Positions 33,390 through 42,088 of a stretch of DNA of 49,401 bases are shown here, one piece after another; the first letter of the stretch is position 1; each line of letters starts with the position of its first letter. The position numbers and the translations under genes were made by a program. The DNA comes from Lentisphaeria bacterium UBA4640 (GTDB taxonomy: Bacteria > Verrucomicrobiota > Lentisphaeria > Victivallales > UBA1829). The stretch is taken from the NCBI GenBank assembly GCA_002405835.1, contig DHMO01000065.1:1-49401 (forward strand), written 5' to 3'. Under the pieces are notes generated by a model. The model ran no database searches, was not told the DNA's origin, and saw only the letters and a program-made list of their open reading frames with translations.

Positions 33390-33883
33390 TCCGGAAAACC
33401 GCACAGCTTGCCGTCCTTCTGCTGACGGTTCTTTTCTGCGTCTCCTGCGGAATCTTCCGCGGAAGCGGAAAACTTGTGCTGACGGAAAAGGATTCCGGAC
33501 GGATTCTCGAAACCGAAGTCGGCGACACGCTGGAGCTCCGGCTCCCCGCAAACCCGTCAACCGGGTATTCCTGGAGCTGCGCACTGCCCGATATGGGCGT
33601 CCTGCGCATGACAGGGGAACGCTACGAGGATCTGCCGGGCACTCCTCCGGATTTCACCGGCGCCCCCGTCGTCAAAATCTACACATTCGCCGTGTCGGGT
33701 CCCGGCGAAGCGGGAATCAAACTCGAATACCGCCGTCCGTGGGAACGCGGAACCGCTCCTGCGAAAACGTTTGACATTCTCATCCGCGCAACCGGAACCT
33801 CAACCCTTGTCGACCGGCTGGATCCCTCGGGCGAAACCCCGCGCGTCGGCTCCAAAGGACAAATCGAACCGCGCTTCCGATAA
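33386..33883 (+). CDS. Lipoprotein with chagasin-like (I42) protease-inhibitor domain
   Basis: A 165-residue lipoprotein: MIRKTAQLAVLLLTVLFCVSC (lipobox VSC, Cys about 21). Residues about 35-135 match the chagasin/I42 fold: LPANPSTGYSW (loop with the conserved N-P-S-T-G-Y), GAPVVKIYTFAVSGPGEAGIKLEYRRPWE (the R-P-W loop). Chagasins inhibit papain-type cysteine proteases; in bacteria they are probably periplasmic or outer-membrane inhibitors. It starts four bases before the hldD stop (ATGA). Confidence 0.88.
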   Translation: MIRKTAQLAVLLLTVLFCVSCGIFRGSGKLVLTEKDSGRILETEVGDTLELRLPANPSTGYSWSCALPDMGVLRMTGERYEDLPGTPPDFTGAPVVKIYTFAVSGPGEAGIKLEYRRPWERGTAPAKTFDILIRATGTSTLVDRLDPSGETPRVGSKGQIEPRFR

Positions 33884-33886
33884 CCC

Positions 33887-35530
33887 ATGATTTATGAAGA
33901 ACGAAAAACGAACCTTGCCGCCGCGCTGATTCTGCTCAGTGCGGCGTTCCTTCTTGCCGTCTCTCCCTGGCTCCTCGGTCTGCGCGAACTCGCCTGGTAC
34001 GAAGGCGCGTACACCGCCATGATCGCGGAACTGGATTCGTATCTCCCCGTGCTGCGGATTCACGGAGAACCCGCGCAGGGCGCATACCCGCTCTATCCGC
34101 TCCTGGCGAAAGCGCTTTCCTGCACCGGACTCGGACTGGAATACTGTCTGCGGCTCATCCCCGGAATCTCCCTGCTGATTCTCTGCACGGTGATTTTCAT
34201 CACCTGCTACCGCGCCGCCGGAATTCCCGCCGCTGCCGTCGGTTCTGCGGTCATGCTCTCTTCTCTCGTTGTCATCGACAAGGTGCCGGACGGGCTCCCC
34301 ACTCTGCTGACCGCGCTCGGAATCTTCTCCTCGTGGATGATCTGGTTCGACTTTGCTTCCTGGCGCGGACGCTGGAACCTTGCCTGGATTCTCACCGGAA
34401 TCACCGCGGGGCTGACCTTCTACGCGGGCGGCTGGCAGGCGCTGGTGATGCTGATTGTGCCGCTGCTCTTTCTGCGCCGTCCTCTCTCGCTCAAAGGCAA
34501 ACCGCGCGGCTACGGATTCGCGATCGGTTTTCTGCTGACCGCACTGTTCATTCTCCTCTGGGGCGGAGCCAGGCTCAAGGCGGGATTCGAAGGTCCCTTC
34601 CGTCCCGATCCCGCCCCTCTGCCGACTCTGGGCGAATATCTCACCCAGGTTGCTCTCTTTCCGCTCGACTTCATGATCCGCCTCTTCCCGTGGAGCCTGT
34701 TCGTGTGGGCGCCGTTCTGTCCCGCACTCATCACGCTCGACAAGAATCCGCTCCTCGGGAAATACCTGAGAACTCTGTTCACGGTTCTCGTCGCCCTCCT
34801 CTGGTTCACTCCCGGACTCGAAGGGCGCGAATTCACCTATCTGGTTCCGCCGTTCGCTGTTCTGCTTGCCCTGAACTACTGGATTGCAGTCCGGCGCTAC
34901 GGCGTGCAGTACCAGCGGATCATCAGAACTGCCGCATGGATTCTGCTGGTCTGTTCCGCGGCGGTTCTGTTCTATCACTTCTTTCCCGAACTGCGCCGCA
35001 CTCTGCATATCGACTTTCCGCAGTTCAGCATTAAAACACAGCCGGTCTATTTCTTCTGCGTCTGGCTTTATCCGGCATGTGCGCTTCTGCTCTCCCTTCT
35101 GCTGATTCTCCGCCGGATGCAGACCGGAACCCCCGTCTGGCAGAACCTGGTCCTGCTGATGACCGCCGCCCTCCTGCTCAACTGGGGCGTGATTATTCCT
35201 TCCAAGACCGACCGTTCGCGTTCCGAACTCGGATACGCCCTCCGCGATGCGCTGGCGAAGGAACCGGCGGGACCTGTGCTCATCTACAAAAACTCCGTTC
35301 TGCGCGGACTCTACTCCGAAAGTTTCTACTCGGGCGCACGCGTCCGGACCATGACATCCGTCTCCGAACTTCCGTCCGAAGAACAGACCATTTACGTTCT
35401 CTCCCCCGATGTTCCGGCCCGTCCGGACCGGGTATGGAAAAATATTTTCAGCCGGGAATACCGGCGTCAAAACCTGAACCTCTGGAAAGGGGAACTCAGA
35501 CAGGGCAACGAACAGGACAACAAACAATGA
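33887..35530 (+). CDS. Membrane glycosyltransferase, PMT/ArnT-like (GT39/GT83-type)
   Basis: A 547-residue protein with roughly 11-12 transmembrane helices followed by a short soluble end. The first periplasmic loop has the acidic motif RELAWYEGAYTAMIAELDS (catalytic acid of polyprenyl-P-sugar transferases) and PLYPLLAKALSC. It is expected to transfer a lipid-linked sugar, for example to lipid A or a surface glycan. Stop and rlmN start overlap (ATGA at 35527). Confidence 0.8.
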   Translation: MIYEERKTNLAAALILLSAAFLLAVSPWLLGLRELAWYEGAYTAMIAELDSYLPVLRIHGEPAQGAYPLYPLLAKALSCTGLGLEYCLRLIPGISLLILCTVIFITCYRAAGIPAAAVGSAVMLSSLVVIDKVPDGLPTLLTALGIFSSWMIWFDFASWRGRWNLAWILTGITAGLTFYAGGWQALVMLIVPLLFLRRPLSLKGKPRGYGFAIGFLLTALFILLWGGARLKAGFEGPFRPDPAPLPTLGEYLTQVALFPLDFMIRLFPWSLFVWAPFCPALITLDKNPLLGKYLRTLFTVLVALLWFTPGLEGREFTYLVPPFAVLLALNYWIAVRRYGVQYQRIIRTAAWILLVCSAAVLFYHFFPELRRTLHIDFPQFSIKTQPVYFFCVWLYPACALLLSLLLILRRMQTGTPVWQNLVLLMTAALLLNWGVIIPSKTDRSRSELGYALRDALAKEPAGPVLIYKNSVLRGLYSESFYSGARVRTMTSVSELPSEEQTIYVLSPDVPARPDRVWKNIFSREYRRQNLNLWKGELRQGNEQDNKQ

Positions 35531-36576
35531 CTACGGAAAAAAAACCTTACCTTGCAATGGCGTCCGCACAGGAACTTGCGGACTTTGCGAAAAACAACGG
35601 CGTTGAATCCTACCGCGCAAAACAGATCGAACGCTGGGTCTCCAAGCGCTGGACCGTCAACCCGGATTCCATGACCGACCTCTCCCAGACCGCGCGTCAG
35701 AAACTCCATGACGCATTCCTCTGTGACACTGTCTCCATCGCGGAGGAACATTTCTCCTCCGACGGCGCCGGAAAGCTCCTGCTGCGTCTGCACGACGGAG
35801 AATTCATCGAATGCGCACTCATTCCCGCCGCAGACGGACGCATGACCTTCTGTCTCAGCACGCAGGTCGGCTGCCCCGTCCACTGCGCCTTCTGCTCCAG
35901 CGGAAAGGGCGGATTCGTCCGCAACCTCGCCGCCGGGGAAATTGTCGAACAGTTCTTCTGCGCCTGCCGCAAAATCAACTCCCTGCCCGACAATGTCGTC
36001 ATCATGGGCATCGGCGAACCGATGCTCAACCTCGACAACCTGATCGCCGCGCTTGAACGCATCTGCGACCCGGACCGCGTCGCCCTCGCCGCACGCCGCG
36101 TCACAATCTCCACAAGCGGCTGGACTCCGGGCATCAAACAGCTCGCGCTCCACGGACGCCAGTGGAACCTCGCGGTTTCGCTTCATGCCCCCGACGACAA
36201 AACCCGCGCTCTGCTCATTCCGACAAAATTCCGGCGCGACATCCGCGACATCATCCAGGCGTGCAAGCTCCACCGTGAAGCCACAACCCGTCTGCTGACC
36301 TTCGAATACGTCATGCTTGATTCCATCAACGACTCCACCGAACAGGCCGCGCGGCTCGCCAAACTCGCCAAAGAAGCCGACGCGAAAATCAACCTCATCC
36401 CGTACAACAAGGCCAACGGAGCGTTCACACGCCCCTCGAAAGAGACCATCAAGCGCTTTGAAAACACGCTGAAATCCGCCGGCGTCAAAGTGACGGTCCG
36501 CGTGGAAAAAGGAGCCGATTCCTCCGCCGCCTGCGGACAGCTCCGCGCCTCGGCAAGAAAGGAGAAAGAGTCATGA
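35527..36576 (+). CDS. rlmN: Dual-specificity rRNA/tRNA adenine-C2 methyltransferase
   Basis: This 349-residue radical-SAM enzyme methylates A2503 of 23S rRNA and A37 of tRNAs. The cluster motif is GCPVHCAFCSSGKGG (CxxxCxxC, about 115-125). The methyl-carrying Cys lies in SSAACGQLR near the C-terminus, and GIGEPMLNLDNL and SLHAPDD are further markers. The start at 35527 fits the N-terminal family pattern and the overlap with the preceding stop; an upstream extension of the frame is not real. Confidence 0.96.
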   Translation: MTTEKKPYLAMASAQELADFAKNNGVESYRAKQIERWVSKRWTVNPDSMTDLSQTARQKLHDAFLCDTVSIAEEHFSSDGAGKLLLRLHDGEFIECALIPAADGRMTFCLSTQVGCPVHCAFCSSGKGGFVRNLAAGEIVEQFFCACRKINSLPDNVVIMGIGEPMLNLDNLIAALERICDPDRVALAARRVTISTSGWTPGIKQLALHGRQWNLAVSLHAPDDKTRALLIPTKFRRDIRDIIQACKLHREATTRLLTFEYVMLDSINDSTEQAARLAKLAKEADAKINLIPYNKANGAFTRPSKETIKRFENTLKSAGVKVTVRVEKGADSSAACGQLRASARKEKES

Positions 36577-37661
36577 TCCGCCTTCTCTCCGCCGCAGCCG
36601 CCCTGATATTTCTCGCCGGCTGCGCAGCGAAACCCGAACCGCTTCCGCCGCCCACGCCGGAACAGACCCGCATGGAAATCGCCCTGCTGCGTTCCAATGC
36701 CGATCTTGCCCGCACAATGCTGGACAGCGGAGTGAACCCGAACGGAACCACCCGCAACGGCGTTCCGTACCTGATCTCCGCCGCCGCGAAACAGGATCTC
36801 GTCCTGACCGAAATTCTGCTGGAGCACGGTGCGAATCCGAATCTGAAAGATGCGCACGGTGAAACCGCGCTCCATGCGGCGGCCGCAATCTCGAAACCGA
36901 ACATCCTGCGGATGCTCCTCAACCGGGGCGCCGCCGTCGACGCCCCCGGACACTGCGGACGCACTCCGCTGATGGAAGCCGCACGTCTCGGAAAGCTGGA
37001 AAACGTCAAACTTCTTCTGGAACACGGCGCGAATCCCGCGCTGAAAGACGAACTCGGCAGAAACGCAGTCGTCTACGCCGCGCTCGCGCCGGAAAACGGA
37101 ACGGAGCTTCTGAAACTGTTTCTTTCGAGCCGGAACGATCTCATGCCCGGACCGCTTGATCTGGAGCACTCCCCGCTTTTGACAGCGATGCGGAACGGTC
37201 AGCCGGACACGGCGTTTTATCTTCTGAATCAGATTCCGAGCTATAAGGAAAAGGATTTCCAGCCGCTCGGTCAGGCCGCAATGGTGATTGCGATCGACCG
37301 CAACAAGCTCGACTGGGTCAAACTTCTGACGGAGCGCGGAGTCGACCTTCACAACACCCTTTCCCTTGCCTACAAAGCAACGGAGGTGCTCAACATGGAA
37401 GGCGTCTACAAGTTTTTTGCGCGCAACGGCGTCATTGACCGCAACTACACGCCGCTGATGTGGGCCGCGCGCTACTCGCGTCCGGAAATCGCGGAATATC
37501 TTGTCCTGCAGGGCAGCGACGTCATGGCGATCAGCAACGAAGAGATGAACGCTCTGGATTACGCGAACGACACCGCCACCCGATCCGCCATCCGTTCCGC
37601 CCAGTCCAAACTCCGCGCCATGAAGACGGAAAAGAAGGCGGAAGAGAAAAAGAAAGAGTGA
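36573..37661 (+). CDS. Ankyrin-repeat lipoprotein
   Basis: A 362-residue lipoprotein (MIRLLSAAAALIFLAGCAAK, lipobox LAGC). The mature part is a row of ankyrin repeats, e.g. DLVLTEILLEHGANPNLKDAHGETALHAAA, NILRMLLNRGAAVDAPGHCGRTPLMEAARLGKLENVKLLLEHGANPALKDELG, and later NYTPLMWAARYSRPEIAEYLV. These are protein-binding repeats; the partner is unknown. It ends in a Lys/Glu-rich tail (KTEKKAEEKKKE). Start overlaps rlmN stop (ATGA). Last gene of the operon before a terminator at 37704. Confidence 0.9.
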   Translation: MIRLLSAAAALIFLAGCAAKPEPLPPPTPEQTRMEIALLRSNADLARTMLDSGVNPNGTTRNGVPYLISAAAKQDLVLTEILLEHGANPNLKDAHGETALHAAAAISKPNILRMLLNRGAAVDAPGHCGRTPLMEAARLGKLENVKLLLEHGANPALKDELGRNAVVYAALAPENGTELLKLFLSSRNDLMPGPLDLEHSPLLTAMRNGQPDTAFYLLNQIPSYKEKDFQPLGQAAMVIAIDRNKLDWVKLLTERGVDLHNTLSLAYKATEVLNMEGVYKFFARNGVIDRNYTPLMWAARYSRPEIAEYLVLQGSDVMAISNEEMNALDYANDTATRSAIRSAQSKLRAMKTEKKAEEKKKE

Positions 37662-37703
37662 AAAACAGATGCCTTGTACAACCCGCAGCTCCCGTTTTTC
37701 TCG

Positions 37704-37730
37704 AACTGTTTTACAGAAAAAACAGTTTTT
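37704..37730 (+). terminator. Terminator of the folD-to-ankyrin operon
   Basis: Nine-base arms AACTGTTTT (37704-37712) and AAAACAGTT (37719-37727) with a 6-base loop are followed by TTT. It lies just upstream of the rpsT promoter. Confidence 0.65.
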
Positions 37731-37733
37731 GAT

Positions 37734-37762
37734 TTGAAAAAACGGGAAACACGTGTTATATT
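37734..37762 (+). promoter_or_regulatory. Promoter of rpsT
   Basis: TTGAAA (37734-37739), a 17-base spacer and TATATT (37757-37762), 53 bases before the rpsT ATG. Confidence 0.6.
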
Positions 37763-37815
37763 AAGGTTTTTGACAATGCTTAACGCAAAAAACATACATA
37801 AACAAGAGGTATAAA

Positions 37816-38109
37816 ATGCCGGGAAAAGATGTCAGAAAGTCCGCTGTGAAGACGTTCGCTCAGAGCGAAAGAGCTCGTCTCAGACACAAAGCCACCAGAA
37901 ACGCTCTCTGGACCACCGAGAAGAAACTCAGAGCCGCAGTTGAAGCCGGCGACAAGAGCGCTGCAAGCGATATGCTCAAGAGCCAGTATGCAGCTCTTGA
38001 CAAAGCCGTCAAATCCGGTGCAATGCACAAGAACCAGGCGAACAGAAAGAAATCCCGCCTCGGCAAACTCGTTGCAAAAACGGCTGCGGTCGAAATCAAG
38101 CCCGAATAA
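37816..38109 (+). CDS. rpsT: 30S ribosomal protein S20
   Basis: A 97-residue Lys/Arg-rich helical protein of the small ribosomal subunit, binding 16S rRNA near helix 44. The sequence SERARLRHKATRNALWTTEKKLRAAV and SGAMHKNQANRKKSRLGKLV match the family, especially the closing H-K-N-Q-A-N-R-K-K-S-R-L motif. AGAGG precedes the ATG. A single gene with its own promoter and terminator. Confidence 0.95.
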   Translation: MPGKDVRKSAVKTFAQSERARLRHKATRNALWTTEKKLRAAVEAGDKSAASDMLKSQYAALDKAVKSGAMHKNQANRKKSRLGKLVAKTAAVEIKPE

Positions 38110-38141
38110 TTTCTCCGGGTTTCAGTTTTATCTGAACAAGC

Positions 38142-38175
38142 GGCGAATGGGGAATTTCCTCATTCGCCTTTGTTT
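38142..38175 (+). terminator. Terminator of rpsT
   Basis: GGCGAATG (38142-38149) pairs with CATTCGCC (38161-38168), extended by three more pairs, followed by a T-rich tail. Confidence 0.7.
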
Positions 38176-38187
38176 CATAAAAACAAA

Positions 38188-38202
38188 ACGGAAATATTCC
38201 GT
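38188..38202. repeat. Short palindrome upstream of nusA
   Basis: A 15-base palindrome (ACGGAA-ATA-TTCCGT) about 20 bases before the -35 box of the nusA promoter; possible regulator site. Confidence 0.25.
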
Positions 38203-38220
38203 AAAATGCAGATTCCGGGA

Positions 38221-38249
38221 TTGAAAAATCCCGAAATGTGTGATATATA
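38221..38249 (+). promoter_or_regulatory. Promoter of the nusA operon
   Basis: TTGAAA (38221-38226), a 17-base spacer and TATATA (38244-38249). A 7-bp stem with a GAAA loop (38216-38222 and 38227-38233) overlaps the -35 box and might be an operator. Confidence 0.5.
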
Positions 38250-38367
38250 GAGATTGTCCGGCATGGACGCCCCTGTGTCTGTGCCCCGGCGGGTTTTCCC
38301 GCCTTATTTTTTGATACGGTTGTCAAAAAAATGGACATTATCAATCCGCAGGGTGGAGGAAACGACA

Positions 38368-39630
38368 ATGAATCACGAACTTCTGGCCATTCTTGAATAT
38401 ATTGAACAGGAGCGGGGCGTAAGCAAGGGTCAGCTCATCGACGCCGTCGAAAAAGCGCTGCTTACCGCGTCCAGAAAAAGCATTCACCCGGCCAATGAGC
38501 TTGAGGTGAAAATCGATAGAAAATCCGGAGACATCCGCGCATGGGCGCTTCTCGAAGTCGTCGCCGAAAATCCGAACAACGACCAGATTCTTCTGGAGAC
38601 CGCCCGCGAGCGCATGCCCGATGTTCAGCTCGGCGAAAAAATCCGCTGGGAAGTCACGCCCAAAGATTTCGGACGCATCGCCGCCCAGACCGCAAAGCAG
38701 GCCATTCTGCAGCAGATCCGCAAGGCGGAAAAAGAGATCGTCCGCGATGAATTCGCCGACAAAGTCGGACAGATCGTCAACGGAACCGTCCGCCGTTTCG
38801 ATGCGGGATCCATCATCGTGGATCTTCAGAAATCCGAAGGCATTCTCGCCTCCCGCGACAAGGTTCCCGGAGAACAGTATATGCCCGGCGACCGCATCAA
38901 CGCCCTGCTCGTCAAAGTCGACATCAACGTTGCCGGTCCCAGTCTGATTCTCTCCAGAACTTCGCCGCAGTTCATCCGCAGACTTCTCGAGCGCGAGGTT
39001 TCCGAAATTCATGACGGCGTCGTCGAAATCGTCGCCATCGCCCGCGATCCGGGCGTCCGCACAAAAATCGCCGTCCGCAGCAACGATCCCCGCATCGACC
39101 CCGTCGGCGCGTGCGTCGGAATGCGCGGAATGCGCATCAAAAACATCACAAACGAACTCGGCGGCGAACGCGTCGACGTCATCAACTACTCCGATGATAT
39201 TGAGGAGTATGTCGCCAACGCGCTGCATCCGGCGAAAGCGGAGCAGATCACCGTCAACTCCGCAAACAAGGTTGTCACCTTCCTGGTGACCCCGGAGAAC
39301 TCGCGTCTGGCATTCGGCAAAAAAGCCCAGAACGTCAAGCTCGCGCAGAAGCTCACCGGCTGGAAGATCGACATCAAGGCGGTTGAAGAGCCGGAAGCCG
39401 AAGAGTCGTTCGACGAAAAGAAAAACCGCGTCACGGAAGACCTCTCCGCTCAGCTCGGAATCCCGGTGAAGGATGCGGAAATTCTCGTCAACAACGGTTT
39501 TCTCTCCATCGACGGACTGAAAGCCGTGCAGGTGGCCGATCTGGAAGCAATCGAAGGACTCGCTCCCGAAACGGTCAGTACTATTCTTGAAAAATTAGCG
39601 AAACAAAACGGGGCCGACTCTTCTCTGTAA
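38368..39630 (+). CDS. nusA: Transcription termination/antitermination protein NusA
   Basis: This 420-residue RNA-polymerase-associated factor has an N-terminal domain (MNHELLAILEYIEQERGVSKGQLIDAVEKALLTASRK), S1 domain (about 135-200, GQIVNGTVRRFDAGSIIVDL), and KH domains (IAVRSNDPRIDPVGACVGMRGMRIKNITNELGGERVDVI). The C-terminal 60 residues form a helix-hairpin-helix-like region (LVNNGFLSIDGLKAVQVADLEAIEGLAPETVSTIL). The ATG at 38368 follows GGTGGAGGA. The common neighbour rimP is absent upstream. Confidence 0.96.
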   Translation: MNHELLAILEYIEQERGVSKGQLIDAVEKALLTASRKSIHPANELEVKIDRKSGDIRAWALLEVVAENPNNDQILLETARERMPDVQLGEKIRWEVTPKDFGRIAAQTAKQAILQQIRKAEKEIVRDEFADKVGQIVNGTVRRFDAGSIIVDLQKSEGILASRDKVPGEQYMPGDRINALLVKVDINVAGPSLILSRTSPQFIRRLLEREVSEIHDGVVEIVAIARDPGVRTKIAVRSNDPRIDPVGACVGMRGMRIKNITNELGGERVDVINYSDDIEEYVANALHPAKAEQITVNSANKVVTFLVTPENSRLAFGKKAQNVKLAQKLTGWKIDIKAVEEPEAEESFDEKKNRVTEDLSAQLGIPVKDAEILVNNGFLSIDGLKAVQVADLEAIEGLAPETVSTILEKLAKQNGADSSL

Positions 39631-39660
39631 GAGTCTGGTCCGGTTCCGGAGGATGAAAAT

Positions 39661-41670
39661 ATGGCGTCTGCAAAAGCAACAAAAGTCAAAGATCTCGCAG
39701 GCAAATACGGTTTGTCGCCGAAAGATGTGATCCGTGAATTGATTGAACAGGGCGGTCTTGACAACGTCAAAAACGCATCCTCCACAATTCCTCCCGAGTC
39801 GCTGGAAATCGCAGAACTCGTCTGCGAAGACCTCGCGGCAAAAAAGCATCCGAAGAAAGAGACAGCGGCAGCGGCTCCCGCAGGGGCTGAAGTCACCATC
39901 ACCCCGCCGATCGTCGTCAAGGCGCTCGCCGAGGCGCTCGGCAAAAAGCCGAATGAAGTCGTCAGCGGACTCATGCGCATGAATGTGCTCGCCAGCATCA
40001 ATCAGACCGTCACGCCCGAAGTTGCAACAGAATTCGCAAAAAAATGCGGAATCAAACTTGTCGTCGGCGCAAAGGAGAAAGAGGCGAAGCCCGAAACCGC
40101 GGAAGATACCGAACATCCGGAAGATTTTGAATACGAAGACAATCCGAAGGACATTGTTCCGCGCTGCCCGATCGTCACCTTCATGGGACACGTCGACCAC
40201 GGCAAGACTTCTCTGCAGGACCGCATCCGCAAGACCGACGTCGCGGGCGGCGAAGCAGGCGGAATCACTCAGCATATCGGCGCATCCGTCGTCAACCTCA
40301 ACGGCAAGACCATCACCTTCGTTGACACTCCCGGACACGAGGCGTTCACCGCAATGCGCGCCCGCGGAGCAAACGTCACCGATATCGTCGTGCTCGTCGT
40401 TGCCGCAGATGACGGCTTCATGCCGCAGACCATCGAAGCGATGAACCACGCGAAGGCCGCCGGAGTGCCGATCATCGTCGCCATCAACAAAATGGATCTT
40501 CCCGATGCGAACGCGGACAAGGTTCTGCTCAACATGCAGCAGAACAACCTCATGTCGGAAGACTGGGGCGGCAGCGTTGCGGCGATCCGCGTTTCGGCGC
40601 GCACCGGAATGGGCATTCAGGATCTGCTCGAACGAATTCTGCTCGAAGCGGAAATGCTTGAACTCAAAGCGAACCCGAAGCGCCCCGGCATCGCATACGT
40701 CCTCGAATCCCAGCTCGAACAAGGCTTCGGTCCCACCGCCAGCATCGTCGTCAAGAACGGCACGCTCAAAGTCGGCGATCCCATCCTCTGCGGAGAGTTC
40801 TGGGGCAAGGTCAAGAATCTGACCGACTACCGCGGACAGCGCATCAAATCCGCCGGACCGGGAACCCCTGTCAAAGTCGCCGGACTCAGCGGCGTGCCCG
40901 AAGCGGGAACAAAACTCGTCGTCTGCTCCTCCGAACATCATGCAAAAGAGCTCGCCGAAGCCCGTGCGGAAAAGAAACGCGAAGAAAGCCTTCAAAGCAC
41001 TTCCGCTTCCGGAGCCAGCCTCGAAGCGCTCTTCAGCAAAATGGAATCCGATAAGAAACAGTCCCTCTGCGTCGTTCTCAAAGCCGACGTCAACGGTTCC
41101 TGCGAAGCGATCGTGGAATCGTTCAAGAAACTGCCGTCGGACAAAATCACCATCAACGTCATCCACGCCGGAGTCGGCGCAATCACCGAAAACGACGTGC
41201 TGCTGGCCGCCTCATCACACGGTATCGTGGTCGGATTCCACGTCCGCGTCAACCCGGGCGTCAACACGCTGGCGAAAAAAGAAAACGTCGAAATCCGCCT
41301 CTACAGCATCATCTACGAACTGATCGAGGATATCACCGACGCTCTGACCGGACGCCTTGCGCCGGAGAAGCGCGAACGTGAACTCGGCGTGGCGAAGATC
41401 CTCCAGATTTTCGAACTCTCCAAAGGTCCGAAGGTCTGTGGATGCGTCGTCGAAAAAGGCGTGGTCAAAGTCGGCGCGAAAGCGCGCGTGTTCCGTCGCG
41501 GTGAACTCATCTTCAACGGTGAAGTCCGCTCGCTCCGCCGCTTCCACGATGACGTCCGCGAAGTCAAGCAGGGACTCGAATGCGGAATCAAGCTCGACAA
41601 CTTTGCCGACTTCGACGTCAACGACATCATTCAGATTTACGATATTGAACTGAAAAAAGCAACGCTGTAA
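39661..41670 (+). CDS. infB: Translation initiation factor IF-2
   Basis: This 669-residue GTPase places initiator tRNA on the ribosome. The G domain has GHVDHGKTS (G1, about 176-184), DTPGHEAF (G3) and NKMDLPDA (G4); domains II, III and IV follow (e.g. VAKILQIFELSKGPKVCGCVVEKGVVK near the end). The N-terminal region before the G domain is short (about 165 residues) compared with E. coli IF-2. It has an IF2-N-like unit, LAGKYGLSPKDVIRELIEQGG. It lies 30 bases after nusA. Confidence 0.97.
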   Translation: MASAKATKVKDLAGKYGLSPKDVIRELIEQGGLDNVKNASSTIPPESLEIAELVCEDLAAKKHPKKETAAAAPAGAEVTITPPIVVKALAEALGKKPNEVVSGLMRMNVLASINQTVTPEVATEFAKKCGIKLVVGAKEKEAKPETAEDTEHPEDFEYEDNPKDIVPRCPIVTFMGHVDHGKTSLQDRIRKTDVAGGEAGGITQHIGASVVNLNGKTITFVDTPGHEAFTAMRARGANVTDIVVLVVAADDGFMPQTIEAMNHAKAAGVPIIVAINKMDLPDANADKVLLNMQQNNLMSEDWGGSVAAIRVSARTGMGIQDLLERILLEAEMLELKANPKRPGIAYVLESQLEQGFGPTASIVVKNGTLKVGDPILCGEFWGKVKNLTDYRGQRIKSAGPGTPVKVAGLSGVPEAGTKLVVCSSEHHAKELAEARAEKKREESLQSTSASGASLEALFSKMESDKKQSLCVVLKADVNGSCEAIVESFKKLPSDKITINVIHAGVGAITENDVLLAASSHGIVVGFHVRVNPGVNTLAKKENVEIRLYSIIYELIEDITDALTGRLAPEKRERELGVAKILQIFELSKGPKVCGCVVEKGVVKVGAKARVFRRGELIFNGEVRSLRRFHDDVREVKQGLECGIKLDNFADFDVNDIIQIYDIELKKATL

Positions 41671-41676
41671 AATCTC

Positions 41677-41706
41677 CGGTCCCGCGCCCGCGGGACCGCG
41701 TTTTTC
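41677..41706 (+). terminator. Intra-operon terminator/attenuator between infB and rbfA
   Basis: A very GC-rich perfect stem (41677-41686 with 41689-41698) is followed by TTTTT (41701-41705). It looks like a complete intrinsic terminator, yet rbfA and six more genes follow on the same strand. Confidence 0.65.
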
Positions 41707-41731
41707 ATCGTTTCAAACGGGAGAATTCATC

Positions 41732-42088
41732 ATGGCATTTGCCCCCGACCGCATAGCCCGTGTCAACGAAATCCTCAAGCGTGAAATCGCCGCGATCCTC
41801 GAAAAAGAGAACATCTCGCGCGAAAACACTTTGATTTCCATCACCAAAGTCCAGTGTTCCTCCTGCCTCAAAAACGCAACGGTTTACGTCAGCGTTTACG
41901 GCGGCGGTCCGGACGCCGAGGACGAGGTGATCCAGCTTCTCGAAAGCAAACGCGCGCTGATTCAAAAGCGCATTGCAAAAACAATCGTGCTCAAGTACAC
42001 TCCGGTTCTCCGCTTCACCGCAGACCGCAATCTTGAAGAGGGCGACCGCGTCCTCAACATCCTCCGCGAACTCGAGGAGGAGAAGTGA
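41732..42088 (+). CDS. rbfA: 30S ribosome-binding factor A
   Basis: A 118-residue KH-type protein needed for 16S rRNA 5' processing and cold adaptation. Family features: DRIARVNEILKREIAAILEKE at the N-terminus, ISITKVQCSSCLKNATVYVSVYG, and KRIAKTIVLKYTPVLRFTADRNLEEGDRV near the end. A GGGAG site precedes the ATG. Its stop overlaps the next start by one base (TGATG). Confidence 0.92.
   Translation: MAFAPDRIARVNEILKREIAAILEKENISRENTLISITKVQCSSCLKNATVYVSVYGGGPDAEDEVIQLLESKRALIQKRIAKTIVLKYTPVLRFTADRNLEEGDRVLNILRELEEEK

Noticed and set aside
33800..35527. 575-codon frame opposite the membrane glycosyltransferase
   Set aside because: The plus-strand frame encodes clear membrane helices and joins rlmN by ATGA; the opposite frame is charged antisense.
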